A stretch of DNA of 64,000 bases, taken from contig NZ_QJRL01000012.1 in assembly GCF_003205205.1 (NCBI RefSeq), positions 85,090 to 149,089 on the forward strand, given 5' to 3'. The stretch comes from Pseudomonas sp. LB-090624 (GTDB lineage: Bacteria; Pseudomonadota; Gammaproteobacteria; Pseudomonadales; Pseudomonadaceae). Both the position numbers and the translations under genes were made by a program. The notes under the pieces were generated by a model. That model worked only from the letters and a program-made list of their open reading frames with translations. It did not search any database and was not told the origin of the DNA. Each line of letters starts with the position of its first letter. Position 1 is the first letter of the stretch. Shown in pieces: positions 21,932 through 30,801 of the stretch.

Positions 21932-22966
21932 ATGCTGTATTCGCTTCAGGCACTGCGGGCGTTCGCCGCCTGGGTGGTGGTCTGCCACCACTTCATGCAG
22001 ATCTTCTTCGACTTCCACGCCACCGGCCCTATCGGCCAGCTGCTCACCGACCGCGGTGCGGTCGGCGTCGACATCTTCTTCGTCATCAGTGGGCTGGTCA
22101 TCTACCTGTCGACCCGCGACAAGGCGATCGAGCCGCGTCAGTTCCTGCTCAACCGCGTTCTGCGCATCGTTCCGGCTTACTGGTTCTACACAGCGCTGAT
22201 GAGCATACTGTTGCTGGCCTTCAGCCAATGGATGCCGCATCAGGAATTCACCTGGCACCATCTGTTGCTGTCGCTGGTCTTCGTCCCGGCGGAGAACCCC
22301 GGTGGGTATGGCCTTTACCCGACGCTGAACGTGGGCTGGACGCTGAACTTCGAAATGTTCTTCTACCTGCTGTTCGGCCTGGCGTTTCTGGTGCGTCAGC
22401 GGCACCACCTGCTGCTGGTCACTGCCGCGCTGCTATTGGTCAGCGAGGTGCTGGGGCGGCTGGGTGTGCTCAGCCGTTTCTACAACAACGACATCATCTA
22501 TGAGTTCCTGCTCGGCATCGGTTTGGGCGTGCTGTATCGCCGTGGGCTGATCCGTGAGGGCCGCGGGTTGCCGCTGCTGGTGCTGGTGGTGGCAGGCCTG
22601 GCCATCTACCACCTGGATGCGTCGCAGCGGCTGCTGCACTGGGGCGTGCCGAGCGCGATGATCGTGCTGGCGTTCATTGCCCTGGAGCCGTGGTTCAAGG
22701 GCAACCGGTTGCTCAAGGCGCTGGGTGATTGCTCTTACTCGGTGTACCTGATCCATGTGCTGGTGCTGTATGCCGGCTGGTTCGCCAGCCAGCGCCTGCA
22801 CCTGAATCCCTACCTGGTGTTCGCGCTGTGCGTGCCGTCCATTGGACTAATGTCGTGGTTCAGCTACCGCTGGCTGGAGCGCGGCCTGTACCGGCGCATG
22901 CAAGCCTGGCTGGCGGCGCCGCGGGAGCCGGCGGCGGAATATGCGCTTTCCCGAGTCAAATACTAG
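21932..22966 (+). CDS. Membrane O-acyltransferase (acyltransferase 3 family)
   Basis: The ATG at 21932 has CAGGG just upstream and starts with the classic LQALRAFAAWVVVCHHF motif of acyltransferase 3 proteins, giving 344 residues with about ten transmembrane helices. The early His-His pair and the GVDIFFVISGLVIYL motif in helix 2-3 are conserved in O-acetylases that modify lipopolysaccharide O-antigen, exopolysaccharide or Nod factors from an acyl donor at the inner membrane. No glycan biosynthesis genes are adjacent, so the acceptor is unknown. Confidence 0.9.
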   Translation: MLYSLQALRAFAAWVVVCHHFMQIFFDFHATGPIGQLLTDRGAVGVDIFFVISGLVIYLSTRDKAIEPRQFLLNRVLRIVPAYWFYTALMSILLLAFSQWMPHQEFTWHHLLLSLVFVPAENPGGYGLYPTLNVGWTLNFEMFFYLLFGLAFLVRQRHHLLLVTAALLLVSEVLGRLGVLSRFYNNDIIYEFLLGIGLGVLYRRGLIREGRGLPLLVLVVAGLAIYHLDASQRLLHWGVPSAMIVLAFIALEPWFKGNRLLKALGDCSYSVYLIHVLVLYAGWFASQRLHLNPYLVFALCVPSIGLMSWFSYRWLERGLYRRMQAWLAAPREPAAEYALSRVKY

Positions 22967-23015
22967 GACTTTGTTCAAGGGCCGGGTTGGCGTACACTTG
23001 GCGGCAAGTCTGTGA

Positions 23016-23609
<594 letters not shown>

Positions 23610-23805
23610 GTTGAAGGCGTCTCCCTTAGCAACAAAGTGTTACGGTTTCAACCCCTGCGACAACAGGTCGCAGCCCGTAATCAAAGGGCTGCAGGCCATC
23701 ACCGCCTTGGTCGGGTAGAACCCCTCTGGGTGTCATGCCAGAATGCCCCGGTTTTTCGGCCGGCCCATCCCGAGGGCCGGCACCTTCCCTGTAAAGGATG
23801 GTTTC

Positions 23806-24414
23806 ATGAATGATCTATATAGCCGGCGGGCAGTAGTCGCCGGCATGGGCGTTCTCGGGCTTGGTCTGCTTGCAGGCTGCAGCCCGGCCCGGGGGCTCGA
23901 GTTCAAGTACGGCAAGAACATGAGCAACGAAATCCTCGGGCGCAAGTTCAGCCTCAAGGACCCGCAAGGCAACGTGCGCACCCTGTCGAGCTTCTACGGC
24001 AGCATGCCGATGATCTTCTTCGGCTTCACCCAGTGCCCAGCGGTTTGCCCCACCACCCTCGCGCGTGCGGCGCAGATCCGCAAGACCCTGCGTGGCCGTG
24101 ATCGCGACCTGTTCCAGGTGGTGTTCATCACCCTGGACCCGGAGCGCGACACCCCCGAGGTGCTGGATGCCTACGTCAAGGCCTTCGACCCGACGTTCAT
24201 CGCGCTGACCGGTACACCGGAAGAAATTGCCGCGGTAGCCAAGGAATTCAAGGTGTTCTACGAGAAAGTCCCAGCCGGGGACACCTATACCATTTCTCAT
24301 TCGTCCACCAGCTACGTCTACGATACACGTGGCACCCTGCGCCTGAGCCTGGGCCATTCCCTGAACGCCAAGGAATGCGCCGAAGACCTGGTCACCCTGA
24401 TGGAGATTTGCTGA
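23806..24414 (+). CDS. SCO-family copper-binding lipoprotein
   Basis: The ATG at 23806 (AAGGA upstream) gives 202 residues with a lipoprotein signal (LGLLAGC, Cys about 25). The thioredoxin-like SCO/SenC domain has the copper ligands CPAVC (Cys77, Cys81) and His165 in the SHSS stretch. SCO proteins deliver copper to the CuA centre of cytochrome oxidases or act as periplasmic thiol redox proteins. The stop abuts the ATG of a PCuAC gene, a well-known partnership in which PCuAC and SCO work together on copper transfer. A GC-rich hairpin (23759-23781) lies in the leader region. Confidence 0.92.
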   Translation: MNDLYSRRAVVAGMGVLGLGLLAGCSPARGLEFKYGKNMSNEILGRKFSLKDPQGNVRTLSSFYGSMPMIFFGFTQCPAVCPTTLARAAQIRKTLRGRDRDLFQVVFITLDPERDTPEVLDAYVKAFDPTFIALTGTPEEIAAVAKEFKVFYEKVPAGDTYTISHSSTSYVYDTRGTLRLSLGHSLNAKECAEDLVTLMEIC

Positions 24415-24897
24415 ATGTCGATGCTACCGATCAAGCGCGGTCTGGCTGCCCTGGTCCTGGTGGGCCTGGCGCTCCCTGCCTTTGCCCAGACTACCGTAAG
24501 CGACGCCTGGGTACGTGCCAGCGTGCCGCACCAGCAGTCCACCGGTGCGTTCATGACGCTGACCGCCAGCAGCGACAGCAAGCTGGTAAGCGTGGCGTCG
24601 CCCGTGGCCAAGACCGTGCAGGTGCATGAAATGACCATGAACGGTGACGTCATGGGCATGCGTGAAGTGAAAGCCGTCCAGCTGCCAGCTGGCAAGGCCG
24701 TGACCCTGGACCCGAATGGCCTGCATGTCATGCTGATGGGCTTGGCCAACCAGGTGAAGGAAGGCGAGAAAGTGCCGCTGACCCTGACCATCGAAGATGC
24801 CAAGGGCGCCCAGGAAACCCTGGATGTGCAGGCCGAAGTGCGCGCGCTCAATGCCGAAGCGGGTGCCGGGCATGACCACATGCACATGAATCACTGA
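24415..24897 (+). CDS. Periplasmic PCu(A)C copper chaperone
   Basis: A 160-residue protein that starts directly after the SCO stop codon; a second ATG at 24421 is possible. It has a signal peptide ending at ALPAFAQ and the PCuAC copper site H-x-M ... H-x-M: His71 with nearby Met residues (HEMTMNGDVMGM) and His104-Val-Met106 (HVMLM). A C-terminal His/Met tail (HDHMHMNH) could bind extra metal. The family carries Cu(I) in the periplasm to SCO and to oxidase subunits. Co-transcribed with the SCO gene and closed by a hairpin. Confidence 0.93.
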   Translation: MSMLPIKRGLAALVLVGLALPAFAQTTVSDAWVRASVPHQQSTGAFMTLTASSDSKLVSVASPVAKTVQVHEMTMNGDVMGMREVKAVQLPAGKAVTLDPNGLHVMLMGLANQVKEGEKVPLTLTIEDAKGAQETLDVQAEVRALNAEAGAGHDHMHMNH

Positions 24898-24912
24898 CAG
24901 GCTGGAAACGTT

Positions 24913-24931
24913 GGGGCTGCACAGCAGCCCC
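24913..24931. terminator. Hairpin between convergent genes
   Basis: An 8-bp stem (GGGGCTGC / GCAGCCCC) with an ACA loop lies between the PCuAC stop and the end of the convergent small gene; it probably works in both directions. Confidence 0.6.
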
Positions 24932-24939
24932 CGTCTCGC

Positions 24940-25167
24940 TCAGCTGCGAAACCTGGGCAGCGGCTTGTCGAGGGTCAGCGAGGTCAAGGTCTTGCGAACC
25001 TGTGCCTCATCGGCCTCCAGGGCCTTGAGGCTTGCGCGGATCTTGCCGGCGGCGGGCATGTCGCCCTGCCGGTCGATCCAGTCGGCAATCTCCTTGCAGG
25101 CACTGCTCAGGCAGGCCTGGCGCTGGTTCATCAGCGACAGGAGGGTGGTGAGCTCTCTTTCGGACAT
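24940..25167 (-). CDS. Small helical hypothetical protein
   Basis: 75 residues, starting at the ATG at 25167 with GGAGGAT upstream. The protein is almost entirely alpha-helical by inspection (LTTLLSLMNQRQACLSSACKEIADWI; KIRASLKALEADEAQVRKTL) with two Cys in the first helix. It has no signal peptide or membrane segment. It looks like a two-helix coiled protein, but I do not recognise a family or function. It is monocistronic and convergent with the copper-chaperone pair. Confidence 0.65.
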   Translation of the reverse strand: MSERELTTLLSLMNQRQACLSSACKEIADWIDRQGDMPAAGKIRASLKALEADEAQVRKTLTSLTLDKPLPRFRS

Positions 25168-25235
25168 GGCAGGATCCTCCATTTCAGCCATCTCAGTGTA
25201 GCAGAGGGATGGTGTAGCCCTGCTTGTGGTTGCCG

Positions 25236-26138
25236 TCAGGATTCGACGGCACATGCGGGATCCGCTGCAACTGGCGTTGAGATTGTGAGTAGCCGGGTGG
25301 CCACGTTTGGGCTGACGCAGGCTTGCCGATAGGCCCCCGGTGAAACCCCGTAAGCCTGCTTGAATTGCCGGCTCAAATGGCTCTGGTCGGCGAAACCCAG
25401 GGCGAACGCCACTTCTGAAGCCACCCGCCCGCTCTTCAGCATTTCCCGCGCGCGCGCCAGGCGGCGCTGCTTCAGCCAAGCGTGCGGCGGCAGGCCTGTC
25501 GCCTGTCGAAACACCCGGGCGAAGTGGAACGGCGACAGGTTGACTGCTGCCGCCAGCGCTTCCAGTGAGGGCGGGTCTGCCAGTTGGCTTTCCAACAGTT
25601 CGCGGGCGCGGGCCACGGCCAGGGGTTCTTGACCAGGGGCCGAAGGCTCGGCGCATTGCCCGTGCCGTTGCACCAGGGCCAGCACCGCCTGGCGCCAGGC
25701 GGTCTGCTGCTGCAAGGCACTGGCGCCGGCCTCGGACAGCTGATGCAGCTGGCTGAAGGCGATAGCCAGGGCCGGGTCGTGGATCACGCTGTCCTTGAAG
25801 CTCGGCATGCCGTGGCGGCCAAGCTCCAGTTCGTCCAGCACCCCGGTGACCCGCTCGTGCTCAGGATAGAAGCCGCGGTAGCGCCAGCCCGCTTCGTGGG
25901 CAGTGGCGCCAGTGTGCAGCTCGTCCGGGTTGATCAGTACCATGCTGCCGACCGGCGCCAGGTGCTCGCTGCCACGATGCCAGAAGCGCTGGGCGCCGGA
26001 CTCGATCACGGTGAATACAAAGCCTTCGTGCACATGTGGGGCGAAGCGCTGCTGGAAATACCGCGCGTGCAGCATCTCGACGTCGCCCAGGGCTGGCGCC
26101 TGCCACAGGTGTGTCTGCTCGCGCAGGGGCGTGGTCAT
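25236..26138 (-). CDS. AraC-family regulator of the azlCD operon
   Basis: A 300-residue protein with an N-terminal AraC-binding cupin (HVHEGFVFTVIESG, about 35-150) and a C-terminal double helix-turn-helix (about 175-275: LEALAAAVNLSPFHFARVFRQATG and VASEVAFALGFADQSHLSRQFKQAYGVSPGAYR). Its start overlaps the azlD stop (ATGA), so it is translated with azlCD. AraC proteins next to azlC-type exporters usually respond to an amino acid or related ligand and control the exporter, so autoregulation of the operon is likely. Confidence 0.92.
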   Translation of the reverse strand: MTTPLREQTHLWQAPALGDVEMLHARYFQQRFAPHVHEGFVFTVIESGAQRFWHRGSEHLAPVGSMVLINPDELHTGATAHEAGWRYRGFYPEHERVTGVLDELELGRHGMPSFKDSVIHDPALAIAFSQLHQLSEAGASALQQQTAWRQAVLALVQRHGQCAEPSAPGQEPLAVARARELLESQLADPPSLEALAAAVNLSPFHFARVFRQATGLPPHAWLKQRRLARAREMLKSGRVASEVAFALGFADQSHLSRQFKQAYGVSPGAYRQACVSPNVATRLLTISTPVAADPACAVES

Positions 26139-26449
26139 GCCAGCCAGCTGCGCAGGATGAAAAAGATCAACATGCTCACCAGCATGCTCAGCAACACGCT
26201 ACGGGTCAACAACACCAGGGCGATGGCCACCAGCGAGCCCAGCAGGTAAGGGTTGAGCAGGCTCAGGTTGAGCTGGTGCTCGGGCATGAAGATGATCGGG
26301 CCGCAGATGGCAGTGAGCATCCCCGGTACGGCAAAGCCGAGGAACTGCCGGGCGTTGGAGCTCAGGCGCAAGGGCAGGCGTGGTTCCAGAAAGGCATAGC
26401 GGTTGAGGAACACGATGGCGCCCATGGCGAAAATCAGGATCCAGGTCAT
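26135..26449 (-). CDS. azlD: AzlD-type small subunit of amino-acid exporter
   Basis: 104 residues, four hydrophobic helices, AzlD family (ILIFAMGAIVFLNRYAFL at the N-terminus). The start overlaps the azlC stop by four bases (ATGA) and the stop overlaps the AraC gene in the same way. AzlD is the small partner of AzlC in two-component inner-membrane exporters of branched-chain amino acids and analogues (BrnFE/AzlCD). The substrate in this organism is not shown by the sequence. Confidence 0.9.
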   Translation of the reverse strand: MTWILIFAMGAIVFLNRYAFLEPRLPLRLSSNARQFLGFAVPGMLTAICGPIIFMPEHQLNLSLLNPYLLGSLVAIALVLLTRSVLLSMLVSMLIFFILRSWLA

Positions 26450-27138
26450 GTGCGGGCTCCGGCAAATTTCTGGCAGATGAAGCCGGCGCTCATGCCCAGC
26501 AGGCCTGCGGCGACCAGGGCGGTCTCCCAGTGCCAATAGCTGAACAGTACCGAACTGAACAACGACACGGCCACGCACACAACGGTGGCCAGGTTACGCA
26601 CCAGTGGGGCGATGAGGGCGACGAAGGTGGCGACGATAGAGAAGTCCAGGCCGAACTGGTCCAGGTGCGGAATGCTCTGGCCCAGCAGGATGCCGGCAAG
26701 GGTAAACAGGTTCCAGGCGACGTAGAAGGTCAGGCCCACCCCCAAGGCGTACCAGCGGTTGAACTGCTGCTGGTCGTACTGGCTGGTCAGGGCGAAGAAT
26801 TCGTCGGTCAGCAGAAAGCCCAGGCCCAAGCGCCAGCGCAGCGGCTGGCTGGACAGTACCGGGCGCATCGACAGGCCATAGAGTAGGTGCTGCGAGGTCA
26901 GCAGCAGGGTGGTGAGCAGGATCGATGCCAGGTTGGCACCACCCTTGAGCATGCCGATGGCGACCAGTTGCGCGGCGCCGGCAAAGACGATGGCCGACAG
27001 CCCTTGACCCTGCCAGGCGCTAAGGTTGGCCTCGATGGCCATGGAGCCGGCCAGCAAGCCCCAGGGGGCGACGGCCAGGGACAGCGGGAGAATGGCGATG
27101 GCGCCGTGGAGAAAGGCTTGGCGGGCGACGTGGGGCAT
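26446..27138 (-). CDS. azlC: AzlC-type large subunit of amino-acid exporter
   Basis: 230 residues with the AzlC signature near the N-terminus (GAIAILPLSLAVAPWGLLAGSMA) and FAGAAQLVAIGML; about seven membrane helices, with the DEFFALT motif of the family in the middle. First gene of the azlC-azlD-AraC operon. The exporter probably sends branched-chain amino acids or toxic analogues out across the inner membrane. It is 129 bases from the end of the preceding same-strand gene, so it may have its own promoter. Confidence 0.93.
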   Translation of the reverse strand: MPHVARQAFLHGAIAILPLSLAVAPWGLLAGSMAIEANLSAWQGQGLSAIVFAGAAQLVAIGMLKGGANLASILLTTLLLTSQHLLYGLSMRPVLSSQPLRWRLGLGFLLTDEFFALTSQYDQQQFNRWYALGVGLTFYVAWNLFTLAGILLGQSIPHLDQFGLDFSIVATFVALIAPLVRNLATVVCVAVSLFSSVLFSYWHWETALVAAGLLGMSAGFICQKFAGART

Positions 27139-27267
27139 GATGGCTGCAGTACGTTTAGGTGGCAGGCCAGCATGCCAGACGGGTGGGCGTGTGGCTTGAA
27201 CGATCTTGCTCTCAAGTCATGTACGTGGTCTGCACGAGGCAGTTCAACCTGTGTGTCCAGGCGAAGC

Positions 27268-27969
27268 TCAGGGGTGACTGCTCAGGTGCTGCTGCGCCGT
27301 CACGCAGCCGTTGATCTCCACGGCCTTCTGCAGCAGGCTCAGGCGGTGCTGTGGGTCGAGGTCGCCGAGCAGCCGGTACACTTCGGCCTGGTAGTCGCGC
27401 TGACGCCCCCAGAGCATTTCCAGCCCTTGCGGGCGGCTGCGGTTGCAGGCCAGGCGGGTGGCCGGTTGCGGATAGTAGGGGGCGTAGACCGTGGCCATGC
27501 TGGGAATGGCCTCCAGCGCTGCGCGGTACTCGCTGCTGGCGTTGTAGGGCCTGCACCAGGTAGCGATGGCGGGCGCCGGTGCGGCAAAGCCTTGCTGAAG
27601 GCTGGCTTGGAGCAACGGGCAGGCGGCCTCCGGAATTTGCGCAGCTGGCAGATAGGTCATGTAGTACAGCGCCAGGCGGTACTGTGCGACCGGGTGGCCG
27701 AGCTCGACCGATTTTTTCAGCAGGGCAACCGCTGTCGGCAGGGTATGCGCCAGGGCCTGCCCTTGGCGGCTGAGCTCGGGGTCGCCGCCGATGGCAGTGC
27801 GCAGCGTGCTGGCGCCATCATCCTGGTTGTCGGCCTGCTCCAGCAGGGGCAGGGCCTGACGGTAGAGCAGGTCGGCATGAGGGTCGATGCTCACCTCCAG
27901 CGCGTGCGCAGCCAGCGGCATCAGGGCGATCAGCAATGGGGGCAGGCGTCGCACCAGGCTCACAGGCAC
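27268..27969 (-). CDS. Exported protein with Sel1/TPR-like helices
   Basis: 233 residues from a GTG at 27969 (a GTG two codons later is equally good). A signal peptide (LLIALMPLAAHA) leads to a mature helical protein; the segment TAVALLKKSVELGHPVAQYRLALYYM looks like a Sel1-type repeat, and further degenerate helical pairs follow. Four cysteines in the mature part could form disulfides. Sel1-like proteins are usually adaptor proteins. It follows the SGNH hydrolase gene on the same strand after 132 bases, so it may or may not belong to that operon. No specific function can be given. Confidence 0.6.
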   Translation of the reverse strand: MPVSLVRRLPPLLIALMPLAAHALEVSIDPHADLLYRQALPLLEQADNQDDGASTLRTAIGGDPELSRQGQALAHTLPTAVALLKKSVELGHPVAQYRLALYYMTYLPAAQIPEAACPLLQASLQQGFAAPAPAIATWCRPYNASSEYRAALEAIPSMATVYAPYYPQPATRLACNRSRPQGLEMLWGRQRDYQAEVYRLLGDLDPQHRLSLLQKAVEINGCVTAQQHLSSHP

Positions 27970-28101
27970 ACCCCGTTGATGGCCAGGTGCAGATGGACGG
28001 CTTCGATGTTCATGGCGGTCAAGCGTGCGCCTCGGGCAGATCGGAACGACGACGTATTCTAGCCACCCAAGGGCCCTGCCCGGAAGACCATCCGACGATT
28101 G

Positions 28102-29184
28102 TCAGGCCAGCCTGATTGGCGTGACCTTGCGCTGGCCTTGTTTTTCCTGGGCCAGGCCTAGCTTGGCGGTGATCACCTTGGCCAATGCATTGTTGCCCAG
28201 GTCGTTGAGGTGCAGGCGGTCGATGAACAGGTCGGCACCGAACACTGGCGAGCTGTTGAGCATGCAGTTCATGTCGTAGCAGGGCACGGGGTCGGCCTGG
28301 TTCTTGATGCGGCGGAAAAACGCCGAGTGCAACTGGCTGTCGAAAGCGCCGTCCAGCAGCCGGTCGAAGTTCGCCGGTTTTCGCTCCAGCGCGGCCAGCA
28401 TGGCCTGCTCGCCAGCGGGCAGGGTGTCCCGGCACCAGGGGAGCAACGGTTGCAGGATGAAGGTGAGGGTGGCGTGGCTGTCGGCCAGCAGCCGCTCCCA
28501 TTGGCGCAAGGTGCGGCCAATGTTGTCGGCGGCACGGGCCAGGCGTTTTTCCGGGGACGACAGGGGCCAGCTGGCCGGGGCTTCGACTGCAGGGCTGGCC
28601 AAGGCCTGGGCGATGCGCCGCCACAGCGACTGCCGACGGGGTACAGCAGCGGGCTGCATGCCTTCGCTGAAGCTGTTGAGATAATCCTGGTAAGCCTGGG
28701 CGTATTGCGGGTCGCCAGCGCTGGCGAGCACTTCGCTCAGGGCTTCGTGAGCCAGGCTGTTGAGGCCGCTGAGCACCACCACATGCCCCAACTGGCCAAG
28801 GCGATGCTGGTGGGTGAGGAACATCAGCAGCTCTTGGCTGGCATTGAGCCCGCAGCCGGCCAGGCTCAGCCAGACTTCGCCGGTGAGCATCGACAGGTGC
28901 GAGGCCACGGTGTGCTCGTCGGAGCTGGCGCCGATGCCCAGGGCCGTGGAACCGCCGACCAGCAGGTTGATCCGCGAGGCGCCGCCACGTTCGGCCGGCG
29001 AAAAGCGCTTGCCGGCGCAATGGCTGTAGCGCAGGCCCAGGGCATCGGTATTGATGGTGCCCGAGCGGTAGCCGGTTTCGTGCACATGCACGGTATGTGG
29101 GGCACGGCGGCTACCCAGCAGCAGGAAACGCTGGTAGTCCTGTTGCAACGGCGAAGGAAGCGGGCTTGTGTCAGTCGCGGTCAT
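28102..29184 (-). CDS. SGNH-fold hydrolase-like protein
   Basis: 360 residues without signal peptide. SGNH blocks can be traced: the nucleophile region GGSTALGIG, the Gly block (LAGCGLNASQEL), the Asn block (VVLSGLNSLAHE) and the Asp/His block DRLHLND near the C-terminus. Such enzymes hydrolyse or transfer acyl groups. It is the third gene of an operon with a YqcI/YcgG-type putative N-hydroxylase and a LysE exporter, which suggests modification of a small metabolite. From memory, similar proteins carry the name 'inducer of phenazine A' in some Pseudomonas annotations; this is unverified. Confidence 0.7.
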   Translation of the reverse strand: MTATDTSPLPSPLQQDYQRFLLLGSRRAPHTVHVHETGYRSGTINTDALGLRYSHCAGKRFSPAERGGASRINLLVGGSTALGIGASSDEHTVASHLSMLTGEVWLSLAGCGLNASQELLMFLTHQHRLGQLGHVVVLSGLNSLAHEALSEVLASAGDPQYAQAYQDYLNSFSEGMQPAAVPRRQSLWRRIAQALASPAVEAPASWPLSSPEKRLARAADNIGRTLRQWERLLADSHATLTFILQPLLPWCRDTLPAGEQAMLAALERKPANFDRLLDGAFDSQLHSAFFRRIKNQADPVPCYDMNCMLNSSPVFGADLFIDRLHLNDLGNNALAKVITAKLGLAQEKQGQRKVTPIRLA

Positions 29185-29223
29185 GCTCTCTCCTGCGGTT
29201 GCGTCGTCTGCTGCGCATGGGTT

Positions 29224-29850
29224 TCAGGCCGTCAGTTCCTTGAAGTTGTACAGCAGGCCGCCGGCAGCGATCAGCAGCAGGGCGACCCCCGAGGCCAGGC
29301 TGATGAAGCGGTTGCTGCGTTGCGATGCGATCTTGCCGATGGCGAAGATGTACAGGCTGAGCACGGCGAAATCGATGGCCACCCACAGCAGCGACAGCAC
29401 GACCATGCTCTTGCCGAACGACTCGGTGATCTGGATGAACTGAGGGAAGAAGGCGATGAAGAAAATGATGTCCTTGGGGTTGGAAATGCCCACCATGAAG
29501 CCTTGCAGCAGCCCGCCACGGGTGGGTTTGGCAGCGTCGCTGGTGGCCTCTGACGCAGGTGCCTGCAGGGCGTCCTTCAATGTGCCCACGGCGATGTAGC
29601 CGATGAACAGGCAGCCAAGCAGGCTCATGATGCTGAGCCAGGCCTTGTCGATGGCCGCGCTGGTGAGGATGATCCAGGCCGCCGCGCCGATGAGCACCAG
29701 TGACGCCCAGTTGGTGCCGACGGCGGTGAACATGGCCTTGCGTGAGCCAGAGGCGGCCGCTGTATTGACGATTAGCGCCACCACCGGGCCGGGGGTAGCG
29801 ATCAGCAGCAGGACAGTAAGGGCGTAGGTGGCGGTGAGTGCGGTATTCAC
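29224..29850 (-). CDS. LysE/RhtB-family amino-acid exporter
   Basis: The start is a GTG at 29850, two bases after the stop of the upstream gene, with GAGAA as ribosome binding site. This gives 208 residues, the normal size. Family features are visible: the ATPGPVVALIV motif in helix 1, the GTNWAS loop in place of the more usual G-x-x-x-G-D, and the GFMVGISNPKDIIFFIAFFPQFI segment. Six membrane helices are expected. LysE/RhtB proteins export basic or neutral amino acids and derivatives. Its position between a putative amino-acid N-hydroxylase and an SGNH hydrolase suggests it exports the product. Confidence 0.9.
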   Translation of the reverse strand: MNTALTATYALTVLLLIATPGPVVALIVNTAAASGSRKAMFTAVGTNWASLVLIGAAAWIILTSAAIDKAWLSIMSLLGCLFIGYIAVGTLKDALQAPASEATSDAAKPTRGGLLQGFMVGISNPKDIIFFIAFFPQFIQITESFGKSMVVLSLLWVAIDFAVLSLYIFAIGKIASQRSNRFISLASGVALLLIAAGGLLYNFKELTA

Positions 29851-29852
29851 GG

Positions 29853-30641
29853 TCAGTTCTCGATCTGTATGTCGGGTGTCGCCTGATGTGCGGCATGGGC
29901 ATGGAACGGGCAGCGGGACGGGTTGAGCGAGCCTGCTTCCTGCAGTTGATACTGCTTCCACTCGAAGTTGTCGGTATCGCCAAAGGCGCCAAGCGTGTCG
30001 GGCACCACGCCGTCGTTGTAGTGGTGCACGCGCTCGCGAATGCGGGCGCGAATTCGCCGGCCACTTTCGCTGTCGGCGTTGGCGACTTCGTCGAAGTTTT
30101 CCCTTGGGTTGATGACGAAGGTGATGTGCTGGCCCAGGTTGCGGCTTTTCATGTGCTGATGGCCGGGAAAATTCATGTTGATGAACAGTGGCATGCCGGC
30201 ATAGCAGAACGACCAGGCGTTATCCTCGGGGTCGGTCGGGATACCCTGCGGCCAAGGGTGGGGGTCGCGTGCATGCACGCCGCGCAGCACCTTCCAGGCC
30301 AGTGCCTGTTGCTCAGCCAGATTGCTGGCGGTGGCTGTCTCGAGGAACACCACCAGCGGGCTGCCGATGCGCTGCTTGGGTGTGATGGGGGCGACGGTGC
30401 GCACATAATCGGCCAGGCCTTGGGCGATATCGTCAGCCAGTTGTTCGGCGCGGGCGAAGAGGATGTGGCAGGTTTCACCGTTAACCGCCTTGCGGCCAAA
30501 CAAGCAGGGAAACTCAGGGTTGGCGAGGACACTGCGAAAATGTTCTACAGTCTTGTAAGTCCAGTGTTGCGTGTTGTATCCATGTTCAGCGGCGAGCTCT
30601 AGCGCATCCAGGCGATAGCAATTTCCATATCCCGTAAACAT
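29853..30641 (-). CDS. YqcI/YcgG family protein, putative heme-dependent N-hydroxylase
   Basis: 262 residues with family hallmarks: FPCLFGRKAV near residue 45, PLVVFLETA, a Trp-rich stretch (DPHPWPQGIPTDPEDNAWSFCYAGMPLFINMN) and the C-terminal SRCPFHA. Characterised members (DcsA of cycloserine synthesis, GntA of guanitoxin synthesis) are heme enzymes that N-hydroxylate arginine or related guanidino amino acids; that is known of the family, not shown here. No signal peptide. First gene of a three-gene operon, divergent from a LysR regulator 160 bases away. The substrate here is unknown. Confidence 0.75.
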   Translation of the reverse strand: MFTGYGNCYRLDALELAAEHGYNTQHWTYKTVEHFRSVLANPEFPCLFGRKAVNGETCHILFARAEQLADDIAQGLADYVRTVAPITPKQRIGSPLVVFLETATASNLAEQQALAWKVLRGVHARDPHPWPQGIPTDPEDNAWSFCYAGMPLFINMNFPGHQHMKSRNLGQHITFVINPRENFDEVANADSESGRRIRARIRERVHHYNDGVVPDTLGAFGDTDNFEWKQYQLQEAGSLNPSRCPFHAHAAHQATPDIQIEN

Positions 30642-30801
30642 GATTTCCCCAGGCGTTGAATTAAGTGAACGTTCCAGTCATATGCAGGCAGGATCTTGGA
30701 TATGTTTATTATTTACCTGCATTTTCCGGAACACACTTGACGTTGTAAAACGCGTGGAACTATGACCTACTATTAGTCTTGCTCATGCTCGGGATGTCGC
30801 G
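30642..30801. promoter_or_regulatory. Divergent LysR control region
   Basis: The 160-base AT-rich gap between the N-hydroxylase-like and LysR genes holds a perfect palindrome TTCCGGAA (30724-30731), an interrupted inverted repeat ATGCAGG/CCTGCAT (30682-30688 and 30716-30722) and outer GTTCC/GGAAC arms (30671, 30756). A TTGACG-N18-TATGAC promoter (30737-30766) fits the LysR gene. These are plausible LysR binding sites, unproven. Confidence 0.45.

Noticed and set aside
27961..28012. 17-codon frame (MNIEAVHLHLAINGVCL) ending at the start of the Sel1-like gene
   Set aside because: Its stop overlaps the GTG start, which suggests translational coupling, but it is too short and has no supporting ribosome binding site to list as a gene.
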